From Promethearchaeota archaeon (GTDB lineage Archaea > Asgardarchaeota > Lokiarchaeia > Sigynarchaeales > SOKP01), in NCBI GenBank assembly GCA_019057975.1, contig JAHLWJ010000020.1:1-26867 (forward strand): a stretch of DNA of 26,867 nt, in the 5' to 3' direction. Shown here piece by piece: positions 8,947 to 16,231 of this stretch; position 1 is the first letter of the stretch; each line of letters begins with the position of its first letter. A program made the position numbers and the translations under genes. The notes beneath the pieces are model-generated. The model searched no databases and was not told the DNA's origin. It worked only from the letters and a program-made list of their open reading frames with translations.

Positions 8947-9669
8947 ATGGTCAATAATAAATTAGTTTTAATCTCTGGGTATTTAATGCTTGTATCCGGA
9001 ATTATTCATATAATAGTAACTGTTTTAGCCAGAGGTTTATTAGAAATCGCTGCTACAGCACTAGTATTTGGAATTTTCTTTCTTCTTTTGGGTTGTATTA
9101 TGGTTATGAGAATAAGAAAGAACCAACTTGATGAGACACGAAGGATTGTTATCTGGAATATCACCATTACCTTATTAAACTCTATAACAATCTTAACACA
9201 TATAATAACGAGAACTCCAGAGGATCGATTTATAGTATATCTCTTTTTAATTATCATTGTTATCATAAATTTAATCTGTTTTCCAGTCTTTTTTATAAAA
9301 AAAACCGAACTTGATGGGATGGATGGAGTTGAAAAGCTTAGCTTTTTCTCTATTGCAGTGATAAAGGGATTAGGTCTTGGATTACTTTTCAATGTGTTAG
9401 CATGGATTGGATTGACAAACGATGTAAACCCTTTCATGATAATATATATTCTCGTTTTTGGAACTTTAAACACGATATATGGGGAATTGTTATATAGAAG
9501 AAAAGAAGATAAGAAAATTCAGAATAGGGCATTAATCGTTTTGATTTTTGGATTAATAATTGAAGGGGTTTTATGCATTTTCTTTACAAATGCTAAGTCA
9601 ATAGCAGATATAATACTCTATATCGTGATAATTCCTATTCGATTTTACTATATAAGAAATAAGTTTTAA
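8947..9669 (+). CDS. Polytopic membrane protein of unknown function
   Basis: A 240-aa very hydrophobic protein with about eight membrane helices, roughly at residues 5-27, 33-55, 66-88, 95-117, 133-155, 162-183, 194-213 and 217-234. They are joined by short, mostly basic loops such as RIRKNQLDETRR and YRRKEDKK. I recognise no family. AAAGGTAG ends 5 nt before the ATG and is a good ribosome binding site. The gene sits between the two Fe-S/sulfatase pairs, all on one strand, with 88 bp before it and 41 bp after it. It may therefore belong to the same transcription unit, for example as a transporter or membrane partner, but this is inference from position only. Confidence 0.7.
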   Translation: MVNNKLVLISGYLMLVSGIIHIIVTVLARGLLEIAATALVFGIFFLLLGCIMVMRIRKNQLDETRRIVIWNITITLLNSITILTHIITRTPEDRFIVYLFLIIIVIINLICFPVFFIKKTELDGMDGVEKLSFFSIAVIKGLGLGLLFNVLAWIGLTNDVNPFMIIYILVFGTLNTIYGELLYRRKEDKKIQNRALIVLIFGLIIEGVLCIFFTNAKSIADIILYIVIIPIRFYYIRNKF

Positions 9670-9710
9670 CTAGAGCAATAATTAAAATACAAAAAGAAAA
9701 TTGAAAGATT

Positions 9711-10571
9711 ATGCTAGATAAAGAATGGTTTTATGACAAAATAAACACCTTTTTAAGAGAAGATGAAAGCAATAAAATGACAGGTGTTGATGGAATTCTT
9801 ATTTTCGAACCCGATGTCATAGTTGGGTTTTGTTTGGGGGATGATCCAATTTTTGAATATTATAAAAAAGTGGTTGGGCCTTTCCATTTAACACCCGCAG
9901 AAGCCTATTCTAAACATTTCTCAGTAGAAATAGATACACCAGAGAATCTTTCTGTAATCGCTTTTATCCTCCCTACAAGTAAAATCACCAAAATAGAAAA
10001 TTATGAACATTCTCCTGAATGGCCTGGAGAAAGATGGAGCCATACACGACTTTATGGAGAACAGTCAAACCAAAAACTACAGAAATTTTTAGTTAGCGAA
10101 GTAAAAAGAGAATTTGGTGTAGAAGGATTAGCCCCAATGACAGAAACTGAGTTGTATGAAGTTCATAGGAAACATCCAGATGCTTATCAAGGAGTATATG
10201 CATCAACTTGGTCCCATCGACATATGTGTTTCGCTGCTGGTTTAGGTTCTTTTGGTTTGTCGGATGGATTTATAAATCCGAGAGGAAAAGCAATGCGATG
10301 TGGGAGTATCATTGTTAATTATAATTTACCATCAGATGGAAATAAGCGACCGTCTGATCCTTATGAATTCTGTACAGAATGTGGCGATTGTGTTTCTAGA
10401 TGTCCTGCCGGTGCTATAACTTTAGAGAATGGCCACGATAAGCAGAAGTGTTCTGTAAAAGTCACATCGACGGTTCCATATATTCAAACCCATTATAAGA
10501 TTCCAATCTATTCATGCGGACTCTGTCAAGTCAATGTGTCTTGTTCGGATGGTATACCATTGAAAAAATGA
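9711..10571 (+). CDS. QueG / reductive-dehalogenase-like 4Fe-4S protein (copy 2, short form)
   Basis: A 286-aa Fe-S protein related in design to the product of 6178-7320 but much diverged. The segment MCFAAGLGSFGLSDGFINP (172-190) matches the AAGLGWIGK-like region of QueG and dehalogenase-like reductases. Cys 221, 224, 227 and 231 form a C-x2-C-x2-C-x3-CP [4Fe-4S] site. Cys 247 with 269, 272 and 278 (CGLCQVNVSC) form the second site, as in the CGLCQ motif of this superfamily. There is no signal peptide, so it is cytoplasmic. The corrinoid-domain part (1-215) is shorter and more divergent than in QueG, so cobalamin binding is only an inference. The TGA is followed at once by the ribosome binding site of the second sulfatase, giving the same gene order and junction as the first pair. 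Confidence 0.75.
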   Translation: MLDKEWFYDKINTFLREDESNKMTGVDGILIFEPDVIVGFCLGDDPIFEYYKKVVGPFHLTPAEAYSKHFSVEIDTPENLSVIAFILPTSKITKIENYEHSPEWPGERWSHTRLYGEQSNQKLQKFLVSEVKREFGVEGLAPMTETELYEVHRKHPDAYQGVYASTWSHRHMCFAAGLGSFGLSDGFINPRGKAMRCGSIIVNYNLPSDGNKRPSDPYEFCTECGDCVSRCPAGAITLENGHDKQKCSVKVTSTVPYIQTHYKIPIYSCGLCQVNVSCSDGIPLKK

Positions 10572-10583
10572 GGATTGTTAAAG

Positions 10584-12086
10584 TTGAGCGTAAAAATGAA
10601 TGTATTATTCATTATAACTGACCAACAGCGTGCAGATCATTTAAGTTGTATGGGAAATCCCCTGTTGAGAACACCACATATAGATAGCATCGCGAATGAT
10701 GGTGTTAGATTTACTAATTATTTTTGCTCAACTCCCATTTGTATGCCTAATCGAGCTAGTTTCTTCACTGGTTTATATCCAAGTGTTCACGGAACCCGTT
10801 CAAATGGTATTAATTTAAATTCTGAGCTCCCTTTACTTTCGGGAATATTAAGTAACTCTGGATATCATACTTGTAATGTTGGAAAATTACATTTCAACTT
10901 TTATGCTAATTCGAATGATAGAAGAGTTTCTTCATACGAGGATATATTTAAAGGAATAAGTGGAAAGTTGCCATCCTCTTCTCTTCCATCTCCGTATTAT
11001 GGATTTGAGGAGAATTATATGGCCAATGGACATGGGGATATAGAATCGGGCCATTACTTTGAATGGTTAGAAGAAAATCATCCTGAAAAAGCAGAATATC
11101 TAAAAAATAATCTTAGAAACCTTTTTAAACTATACTATGAAACTGAAATTCCTGAGGATTTATATCCCACTGCATACATAACAGATAAAACTGTAGAATA
11201 CATTGAACGATTCTCTGACGGGGAATATGAGAAAGAGAATTTCTTCTTACATTGTTCCTTCCCAGACCCTCACCACCCTGTTTGTCCTCCAGATAAATAT
11301 AAGGATATGTATAAGCCAGAAGACATTGAACTCCCGTCAAACTTTAGTGATGGAAAGAATTTACTTAACCATCCTTTTATTGGTGAACAGTTAAGGGATA
11401 ACAGATTTGTTCATCTCCTCCCTCAAAAAGTGGATGAAAAAACTGTTAAAACTTTCATCGCGCTTACATATGGTTCAATTACGATGATTGATGATGGTGT
11501 TGGAAGAATTCTTAAAACTCTAGAAAAAACTGGCTTATCAGAGAATACAATGGTAATCTTTACAAGCGATCACGGAGATTATTGTGGAGATCATGGACTT
11601 GTATTGAAAGGACCTGCACACTTTCGAAGTGTTATTAATATGCCATTAATATGGAAAATTCCAGGAGTTAATAAATCAACTATCACGGATTCTTTGGTAA
11701 GTACAGTTGATTTACCAAAAACAATTTTAAACTTACTGAATGTTAAAACAAAATTAATTCCTGAAAACTTACAAGGATATGACATATTAGACATATTGAA
11801 AGACCCAAAAAATAAAATTAGGCAACAAATTTTAATTGAACATGATGAGGAAATCGCCAAAGATAAGATCTTTAGGCTTCGGACGCTTGTAACTGAATCA
11901 CACCGTCTAACACTTTATGACGGTTATGATAATTTTGGGGATATCTTTAATTACATAACTGATCCAGATGAAGTTAATAATTTATGGGATGGTGATAAGG
12001 AGCTAAAAAACAATCTTCTGGAAAAGCTTTTAAGAGAAATTATAAGTCTCAGGCCACGCACGCCTAAACGGAATGCGTACAATTAA
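10584..12086 (+). CDS. Type I (formylglycine) sulfatase, cytoplasmic, copy 2
   Basis: A 500-aa paralogue of the sulfatase at 7335-8858, collinear along its length. The motifs are NVLFIITDQQRADH, ICMPNRASFFTG (formylglycine Cys53), SFPDPHHPVCPP and SDHGDYCGDHG (Asp329-His330), with LKGP after it. There is no signal peptide. The TTG start at 10584 is chosen because GAGGA (10570-10574) is 9 nt upstream, exactly the arrangement in copy 1; the TTG at 10575 abuts the Shine-Dalgarno sequence and an ATG lies at 10596. By eye the copies differ mainly between the catalytic motifs, which suggests different substrates rather than dosage. A T-rich stretch at 12110-12119 follows and may end the transcript. 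Confidence 0.88.
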   Translation: MSVKMNVLFIITDQQRADHLSCMGNPLLRTPHIDSIANDGVRFTNYFCSTPICMPNRASFFTGLYPSVHGTRSNGINLNSELPLLSGILSNSGYHTCNVGKLHFNFYANSNDRRVSSYEDIFKGISGKLPSSSLPSPYYGFEENYMANGHGDIESGHYFEWLEENHPEKAEYLKNNLRNLFKLYYETEIPEDLYPTAYITDKTVEYIERFSDGEYEKENFFLHCSFPDPHHPVCPPDKYKDMYKPEDIELPSNFSDGKNLLNHPFIGEQLRDNRFVHLLPQKVDEKTVKTFIALTYGSITMIDDGVGRILKTLEKTGLSENTMVIFTSDHGDYCGDHGLVLKGPAHFRSVINMPLIWKIPGVNKSTITDSLVSTVDLPKTILNLLNVKTKLIPENLQGYDILDILKDPKNKIRQQILIEHDEEIAKDKIFRLRTLVTESHRLTLYDGYDNFGDIFNYITDPDEVNNLWDGDKELKNNLLEKLLREIISLRPRTPKRNAYN

Positions 12087-12419
12087 ATAATAAATATTAT
12101 TCCAATTATCTTATTTTTTAGTCCTCACACTCGATATGTGGAGGCAAACTTTATAACTTCAAAATTTTCTAAAAGAATCAAAAAAAATAAACCCCTTTTC
12201 ACATTATGCCCTTGGGAGTTATAACGCTAAGGAACTATATAGAGCAGAATCTGTCTTCAAACAGTCTGGAAGAAGGTATCAAAAAAAGAAAAGATAAATC
12301 TAAAATATCTAAAATAGTTTATTGTACACATATATAATAATTCAAATAAATGATAATATTATGAGAAAAGTTAATAACGTGAATCTTTGTTTTATTCTTA
12401 GAGATTCAAGGAGGGAAAA
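12087..12419 (+). promoter_or_regulatory. Intergenic region: T-rich end of the sulfatase unit and promoter of SDR copy 1
   Basis: This 333-bp stretch holds no gene that I can support. TTATTTTTTAG near 12110-12120 is a plausible archaeal T-run terminator for the sulfatase gene; an imperfect hairpin (CCTC...GAGG, 12122-12143) follows it. A TATA box reading ATATATAATA lies at 12330-12339. About 26 nt downstream is ATGAGAAAAG (12361-12370), at the expected transcription start, which recurs in front of the second SDR copy. The leader of about 60 nt ends in AAGGAGGG just before the ATG at 12420, so this gene is not leaderless. I see nothing in 12145-12300. Confidence 0.5.
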
Positions 12420-13502
12420 ATGCCGAAGGTAACGCCTTTAGATGGTCCAGTAGCGGTTACCGGGGCTTCAGGTTATGTTGGATCTCATGTAGTAGTTGCT
12501 TTAGTAAAGCATGGATTTACGGTACATGCATGTGTTAGAGATCTGAATAATCCTGATAAGACAAATCATTTATTAGATCTCAATAAAAGTAATTATTCAG
12601 GTCATTTAGAGCTTTTTTCTGCCAACTTACTTGAAGCTGATAGTTATGACACACCATTTAAAGGTTGTAGTGCTGTACTCCATGCTGCTACACCTATGGG
12701 TTATGGTGGTGCTAATAATCCCCGACAGGTTTATGATGGAGCTATAAATGGAACTAAAAATGTCCTTAAGTCTGCCAAAAAAGTAGGTACAGTGAAGAGA
12801 TTCATTTATACAAGCTCCTTTTCCGCTATCCATCACCCTATGAAATCTGGTTATGTTTTTTCTGAAAAAGATTGGGCTTCTGACAACCGTGAGAACGATC
12901 CAAATTGGAGTGTAGATAGAATAGATCAGGATGGTGATATGGCATACTCGATGGCTAAAGTGGAATGTGAGCATATAGTTTATGAATTTGCTGAGAAATC
13001 CGGTCAATTTGATGCAATTTCGGCTTGTCCACTTATGGTGTTAGGACCCCTCATTTCTCGAGTGCATGAGAGAGTAGGATCATGGCAATGGTGGCTTGGG
13101 GGCATGCTAGCTGGGAAGACTTGTGAAGGGCAATGGTTCGGATTATGGAATATTGTTGATGTTCGCGACGTTGGTGAAGCTCAGGCACTAATGATTGAAA
13201 GCGATGTTTGTAAGAACGGATGGCATTATCAATTGAGTGCAACGGACGAATCAGGTGAAATTGACGTATTGCTGCTGCAAGCTCACCTAAAGAAATTATT
13301 TCCCCAGATCGATGTGGGTGGACCTCCAGAAGAAATCCACCAGATCATCGAGAAATATGGAGCAGTTTATCAAGCACCCATAGCACGTTGTGATCGGGCA
13401 CGCAAAGAACTTGGTCTCAAGACTCATGCTAGTGAAGATACGTTATATGAAACCGGAAAAACAATAATAGATTTGGGGCTCGTAGAACCTGCTTTAAAAT
13501 AG
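12420..13502 (+). CDS. Extended-SDR NAD(P)-dependent reductase (dihydroflavonol/cinnamoyl-CoA reductase-like), copy 1
   Basis: A 360-aa extended short-chain dehydrogenase/reductase. The Rossmann motif is VTGASGYVGSH (residues 13-23). An Arg at position 40, after the second strand (CVRD), is the usual contact for the 2'-phosphate of NADP in the DFR-like branch. HAATP follows, then IYTSSFSAIHHP with the catalytic Ser near 132-133, and YSMAK with Tyr176 and Lys180. It should reduce a ketone, aldehyde or activated acid with NADPH in the cytoplasm; the substrate is unknown. A strong ribosome binding site (AAGGAGGG) and a TATA box precede it. A second copy, shifted by exactly 1412 bp without indels, follows; codons 190-256 are identical at DNA level between the two. 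Confidence 0.88.
   Translation: MPKVTPLDGPVAVTGASGYVGSHVVVALVKHGFTVHACVRDLNNPDKTNHLLDLNKSNYSGHLELFSANLLEADSYDTPFKGCSAVLHAATPMGYGGANNPRQVYDGAINGTKNVLKSAKKVGTVKRFIYTSSFSAIHHPMKSGYVFSEKDWASDNRENDPNWSVDRIDQDGDMAYSMAKVECEHIVYEFAEKSGQFDAISACPLMVLGPLISRVHERVGSWQWWLGGMLAGKTCEGQWFGLWNIVDVRDVGEAQALMIESDVCKNGWHYQLSATDESGEIDVLLLQAHLKKLFPQIDVGGPPEEIHQIIEKYGAVYQAPIARCDRARKELGLKTHASEDTLYETGKTIIDLGLVEPALK
12987..13187 (+). repeat. 201-bp perfect direct repeat, unit 1 (within SDR copy 1)
   Basis: This block is identical base for base to 14399-14599, 1412 bp downstream. It covers the segment after the catalytic YxxxK motif. On both sides the copies differ every few bases, largely at silent positions. Uneven identity of this kind is typical of gene conversion, though a local assembly artefact would look the same. 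Confidence 0.9.
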
Positions 13503-13692
13503 AGGACTCAGTTATAGATGGTAGTGTAGCTGGTCGAGTTTTTGTTGATGACACAGAAAACCCTAAAACAATATTATTATGGGATAAAACAGATTGTGCG
13601 GGAATCTATATAAAAGATTTATAAAGTTTTTAAAAAGGGTTGAAAATTTTTCTAAGTTTGCTAGAAATGAGAAATGGGAATCTTTTATTTAA
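13503..13692 (+). pseudogene. Decayed GNAT-family acetyltransferase remnant
   Basis: Directly after the SDR stop, one frame (13502-13624) reads EDSVIDGSVAGRVFVDD and then TENPKTILLWDKT before a stop. This resembles the segment with a GRVFVDDxENPKTALLWD pattern in GNAT acetyltransferases of the PF12746 type, as I remember them. There is no start codon for it, it overlaps the end of the SDR gene, and it stops after about 40 codons. A second frame (13624-13692) reads on with a short charged stretch ending EKWESFI and may be the frameshifted continuation. I read it as a gene fragment left between the two SDR copies. The match is from memory and short. Confidence 0.5.
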
Positions 13693-13757
13693 AAAAATAG
13701 AACAAACTGAAAACAATGAAAAAAGAGATAATATTAATCTATTTGTTTTTTTCTAAA

Positions 13758-13800
13758 CTTATATACGCATTTAAGTTTTAGATGATCAAGATGAGAAAAG
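13758..13800 (+). promoter_or_regulatory. Promoter of SDR copy 2: TATA box and conserved start element
   Basis: CTTATATAC (13758-13766) is a TATA box. ATGAGAAAAG at 13791-13800 lies at about the expected transcription start. The same ten bases stand in the same place relative to the TATA box of SDR copy 1 (12361-12370), while the rest of the upstream regions is not alike. GGGAGGTGG (13818-13826) then serves as ribosome binding site for the ATG at 13832. Confidence 0.5.
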
Positions 13801-13831
13801 TAAGTAAATTTATTAATGGGAGGTGGAAAAA

Positions 13832-14914
13832 ATGCCTTTAGTGACTCCTTCAGATGGTCCAGTAGCAGTTACAGGGGCTTCGGGCTATGTCGGATCTCAT
13901 ATAGTAGTTGCATTGGTAAAACATGGATTTACTGTTCACGCATGTGTAACTGATCTGAATAATCCTGATAAAACTAATCATCTATTAGATCTTAACAGAA
14001 GCGATTATAATGGTCGAGTGGAGCTTTTTTCCGCCAATTTACTCGAAGCTGGTAGTTATGATGCACCATTTAAAGGATGTAGCGCCGTACTCCATGCTGC
14101 TACACCCATGGGTTATGGTGGTGCTGATAGTCCCAGAGAGGTTTATGACGGTGCGATAAATGGCACTAAAAGTGTCCTTAAATCTGCTAAGAATGTAGGT
14201 ACTGTGAAAAGATTCATATATACAAGTTCTTTTTCTGCAATTCATCATCCGATGAAATCTGGTTATGTTTTTTCTGAAAAAGATTGGGCTTCTGATAACC
14301 GTGAGAACGATCCTGACTGGAGTGTAGATCGAATAGATGAAGATAGAAATACAGCATATGCGATGGCTAAAGTAGAATGTGAACATATTGCATATGATTT
14401 TGCTGAGAAATCCGGTCAATTTGATGCAATTTCGGCTTGTCCACTTATGGTGTTAGGACCCCTCATTTCTCGAGTGCATGAGAGAGTAGGATCATGGCAA
14501 TGGTGGCTTGGGGGCATGCTAGCTGGGAAGACTTGTGAAGGGCAATGGTTCGGATTATGGAATATTGTTGATGTTCGCGACGTTGGTGAAGCTCAGGCAT
14601 TGATGATTGAAAGTGATGTTTGCAAGAACGGATGGCGTTATCAGTTGAGTGCAACAGATGAATCAGGTGAAATTGATGTCCTTCAACTTCAAGCACATTT
14701 GCAGAAGTTATTTCCTGAGATCGATGTAGGTGGCCCACCAGAAGAGATCCATAAAATAATCGAGAAATATGGGGCTGTCTATCAAGCACCCTTAGCTCGT
14801 AGTGATAGGGCACGAAAAGAACTCGGTCTCAAGACTCATGCTATTGAGGATACATTATATGAAACCGGGAAAACGATGATTGATTTAGGGCTCGTAGAAC
14901 CAGCTCTAAAATAG
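13832..14914 (+). CDS. Extended-SDR reductase, copy 2 (probable altered cofactor pocket)
   Basis: A 360-aa close paralogue of the gene at 12420, roughly nine residues in ten identical by eye and free of indels. It has VTGASGYVGSH, HAATP, IYTSSFSAIHHP and YAMAK (Tyr176, Lys180). Residue 40 is Thr (CVTD) where copy 1 has Arg (CVRD), so the expected contact to the NADP 2'-phosphate is lost and NADH preference is possible. I start at the ATG at 13832 because GGGAGGTGG lies just before it, the paralogue begins at the same place (offset 1412), and the GTG at 13823 is inside the ribosome binding site. It has its own promoter, so the copies can be regulated separately. Confidence 0.87.
   Translation: MPLVTPSDGPVAVTGASGYVGSHIVVALVKHGFTVHACVTDLNNPDKTNHLLDLNRSDYNGRVELFSANLLEAGSYDAPFKGCSAVLHAATPMGYGGADSPREVYDGAINGTKSVLKSAKNVGTVKRFIYTSSFSAIHHPMKSGYVFSEKDWASDNRENDPDWSVDRIDEDRNTAYAMAKVECEHIAYDFAEKSGQFDAISACPLMVLGPLISRVHERVGSWQWWLGGMLAGKTCEGQWFGLWNIVDVRDVGEAQALMIESDVCKNGWRYQLSATDESGEIDVLQLQAHLQKLFPEIDVGGPPEEIHKIIEKYGAVYQAPLARSDRARKELGLKTHAIEDTLYETGKTMIDLGLVEPALK
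14399..14599 (+). repeat. 201-bp perfect direct repeat, unit 2 (within SDR copy 2)
   Basis: Identical to 12987-13187. The run is broken upstream by an Asp/Glu codon difference and downstream by a silent Leu codon change. A second, shorter identical tract of 44 bp is at 12840-12883 and 14252-14295. Confidence 0.9.
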
Positions 14915-14949
14915 TTTAAGGATAAGAATTATTAGTGAAAATCTACAAT

Positions 14950-14963
14950 CTTTTTTATTTTTT
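14950..14963 (+). terminator. T-rich terminator after SDR copy 2
   Basis: Two T6-7 runs split by one A follow the SDR stop by about 35 nt, overlapping the last codons of the convergent gene. Archaeal RNA polymerase ends transcription at such T-runs without needing a hairpin. Confidence 0.45.
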
Positions 14964-16073
14964 CATTCTATTTTCTTGATATATCTTCTGCATTAATTCT
15001 AAAGGATTTTTATATAAATGCGAACGCTCAATACGGTGAAGTTTTATAGCATTTGTTGGACATGTCACTGCACAAACACCGCACCCATAGCATTTTTTAG
15101 TATTTACATTAGATTTATCATTCTCTATTGTAATTGCATGGAACGGACATCTTTCACTGCATAATCCACATCCTTTACATAGATCTTGATTTACTTTCGA
15201 AATATAATTTGATTTAGCAGTACAATTTTCATTCTTATCCTCAAAACGAGTCATACCTCTCAACAGGGCACAACAACAATCGCAACAACAGCAAATTACT
15301 TGGTGCATTGTACTTTCTATGTTTTCAGTCGTAAACACTAATCCTAATTGAGCTAATTTATCTACTATTTTATGCGCTTCCTCACGAGATAATTCTCTTC
15401 CCTCTCCTCTTCTTAAAAAATATTTTCCAAATAACCCTACTTGAAAGCATGATTCTTGGATTGGGTATTTATCTTTACATTCCCGTATTTCTAATGCATC
15501 TGTCCGATTTCGACAAGGACAATCTGTTATTACAATAGGTCCCATACAATTTTCAATGATTCCATGGATTTCTTCGGCATTTGAGATAAGAGATTGGTGA
15601 TCAATTGATTTATTAACGGGAACTATGCGTGTAAGCGAAGTACCCTTATCAGAAGACTCATATCTTTTATAAAACTTTTCTTCGATAAAGAATTGCTGAT
15701 ATAACTCAGCACCTTTTTTTCCCAATCTTTCAAATGTTTTTGAATATTTGAATCCCATGTTTAATAAATGGGGCATAGCTATAAAGTAAGAAAAGCCTCC
15801 TATATCTTGAATTACTCCATCCTCAGCCATCTTCTCTAAGATTTTCTTAGTGTCTTTCCGATCCTTACCCATTTTTTTTGAAATTGTTCCAACCGATTGA
15901 GGTCTTACAGTCAAGTATTGCGCAATTTCCGCTTCTTCAAGAGTGAATAATAATGTGATAAATTCTCTAAATGCTTCTGAAATTTTACCATCCTTTATTG
16001 GTATATCACTAGGATATTCACGCATGTTTTGTAATATTTTTTCATATGGGTCCCCGATTTCTTCTGTCGTCAT
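14955..16073 (-). CDS. Winged-helix-like protein with Cys cluster and 2x[4Fe-4S] ferredoxin domain
   Basis: A 372-aa protein in three parts. Residues 30-130 are helical and resemble a winged-helix domain: TVRPQSVGTISKKMGKDRKD is a likely recognition region and EKMAEDGVIQDIGGFSYF a likely wing. Residues 170-275 hold CPCRNR (185-190), Cys200, Cys209 and the remarkable CCCCDCCC (261-268). Residues 296-342 are an 8Fe ferredoxin: Cys 299, 302, 305, 309 and 328, 331, 334, 338, each set ending CP. The C-terminal clusters should carry electrons. The middle Cys set could bind a further cluster or a metal, and the helical N-terminus could bind DNA or a partner; both are inference. No membrane segment or signal is seen. 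It is divergent from the tryptophanase-like gene and convergent with the SDR pair. Confidence 0.75.
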   Translation of the reverse strand: MTTEEIGDPYEKILQNMREYPSDIPIKDGKISEAFREFITLLFTLEEAEIAQYLTVRPQSVGTISKKMGKDRKDTKKILEKMAEDGVIQDIGGFSYFIAMPHLLNMGFKYSKTFERLGKKGAELYQQFFIEEKFYKRYESSDKGTSLTRIVPVNKSIDHQSLISNAEEIHGIIENCMGPIVITDCPCRNRTDALEIRECKDKYPIQESCFQVGLFGKYFLRRGEGRELSREEAHKIVDKLAQLGLVFTTENIESTMHQVICCCCDCCCALLRGMTRFEDKNENCTAKSNYISKVNQDLCKGCGLCSERCPFHAITIENDKSNVNTKKCYGCGVCAVTCPTNAIKLHRIERSHLYKNPLELMQKIYQENRMKK

Positions 16074-16231
16074 ATATTATACCAAGTTATTAACAAATAA
16101 TAGCTTTTTTGAACTGTAAATAGAATATGTTCATTATGTGTACAGAAAGAAATTGCTAAAAATTATTAAATCTTGTAAAACTAGTCTTAAACACTAGTTA
16201 TTATGAAAAACTCATTTTTGGTGGAAACTTT

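Noticed and set aside
9006..9473. Long frame on the minus strand inside the membrane-protein gene
   Set aside because: It is antisense to a strongly hydrophobic coding frame with a good ribosome binding site, and the mirrored frame has no recognisable domain.
12121..12143. Hairpin after the second sulfatase gene as a factor-independent terminator
   Set aside because: The stem is imperfect, with a bulge, and the T-run lies before it rather than after. The T-run itself is the more likely archaeal signal.
12627..13007. Minus-strand frames inside both SDR copies (also 14039-14419)
   Set aside because: They recur in both copies only because the coding strands are near-identical. Their products are low-quality sequence without family features.
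13823..13831. GTG at 13823 as start of SDR copy 2
   Set aside because: It lies inside the GGGAGGTGG ribosome binding site, and the paralogue starts at the position matching the ATG at 13832.
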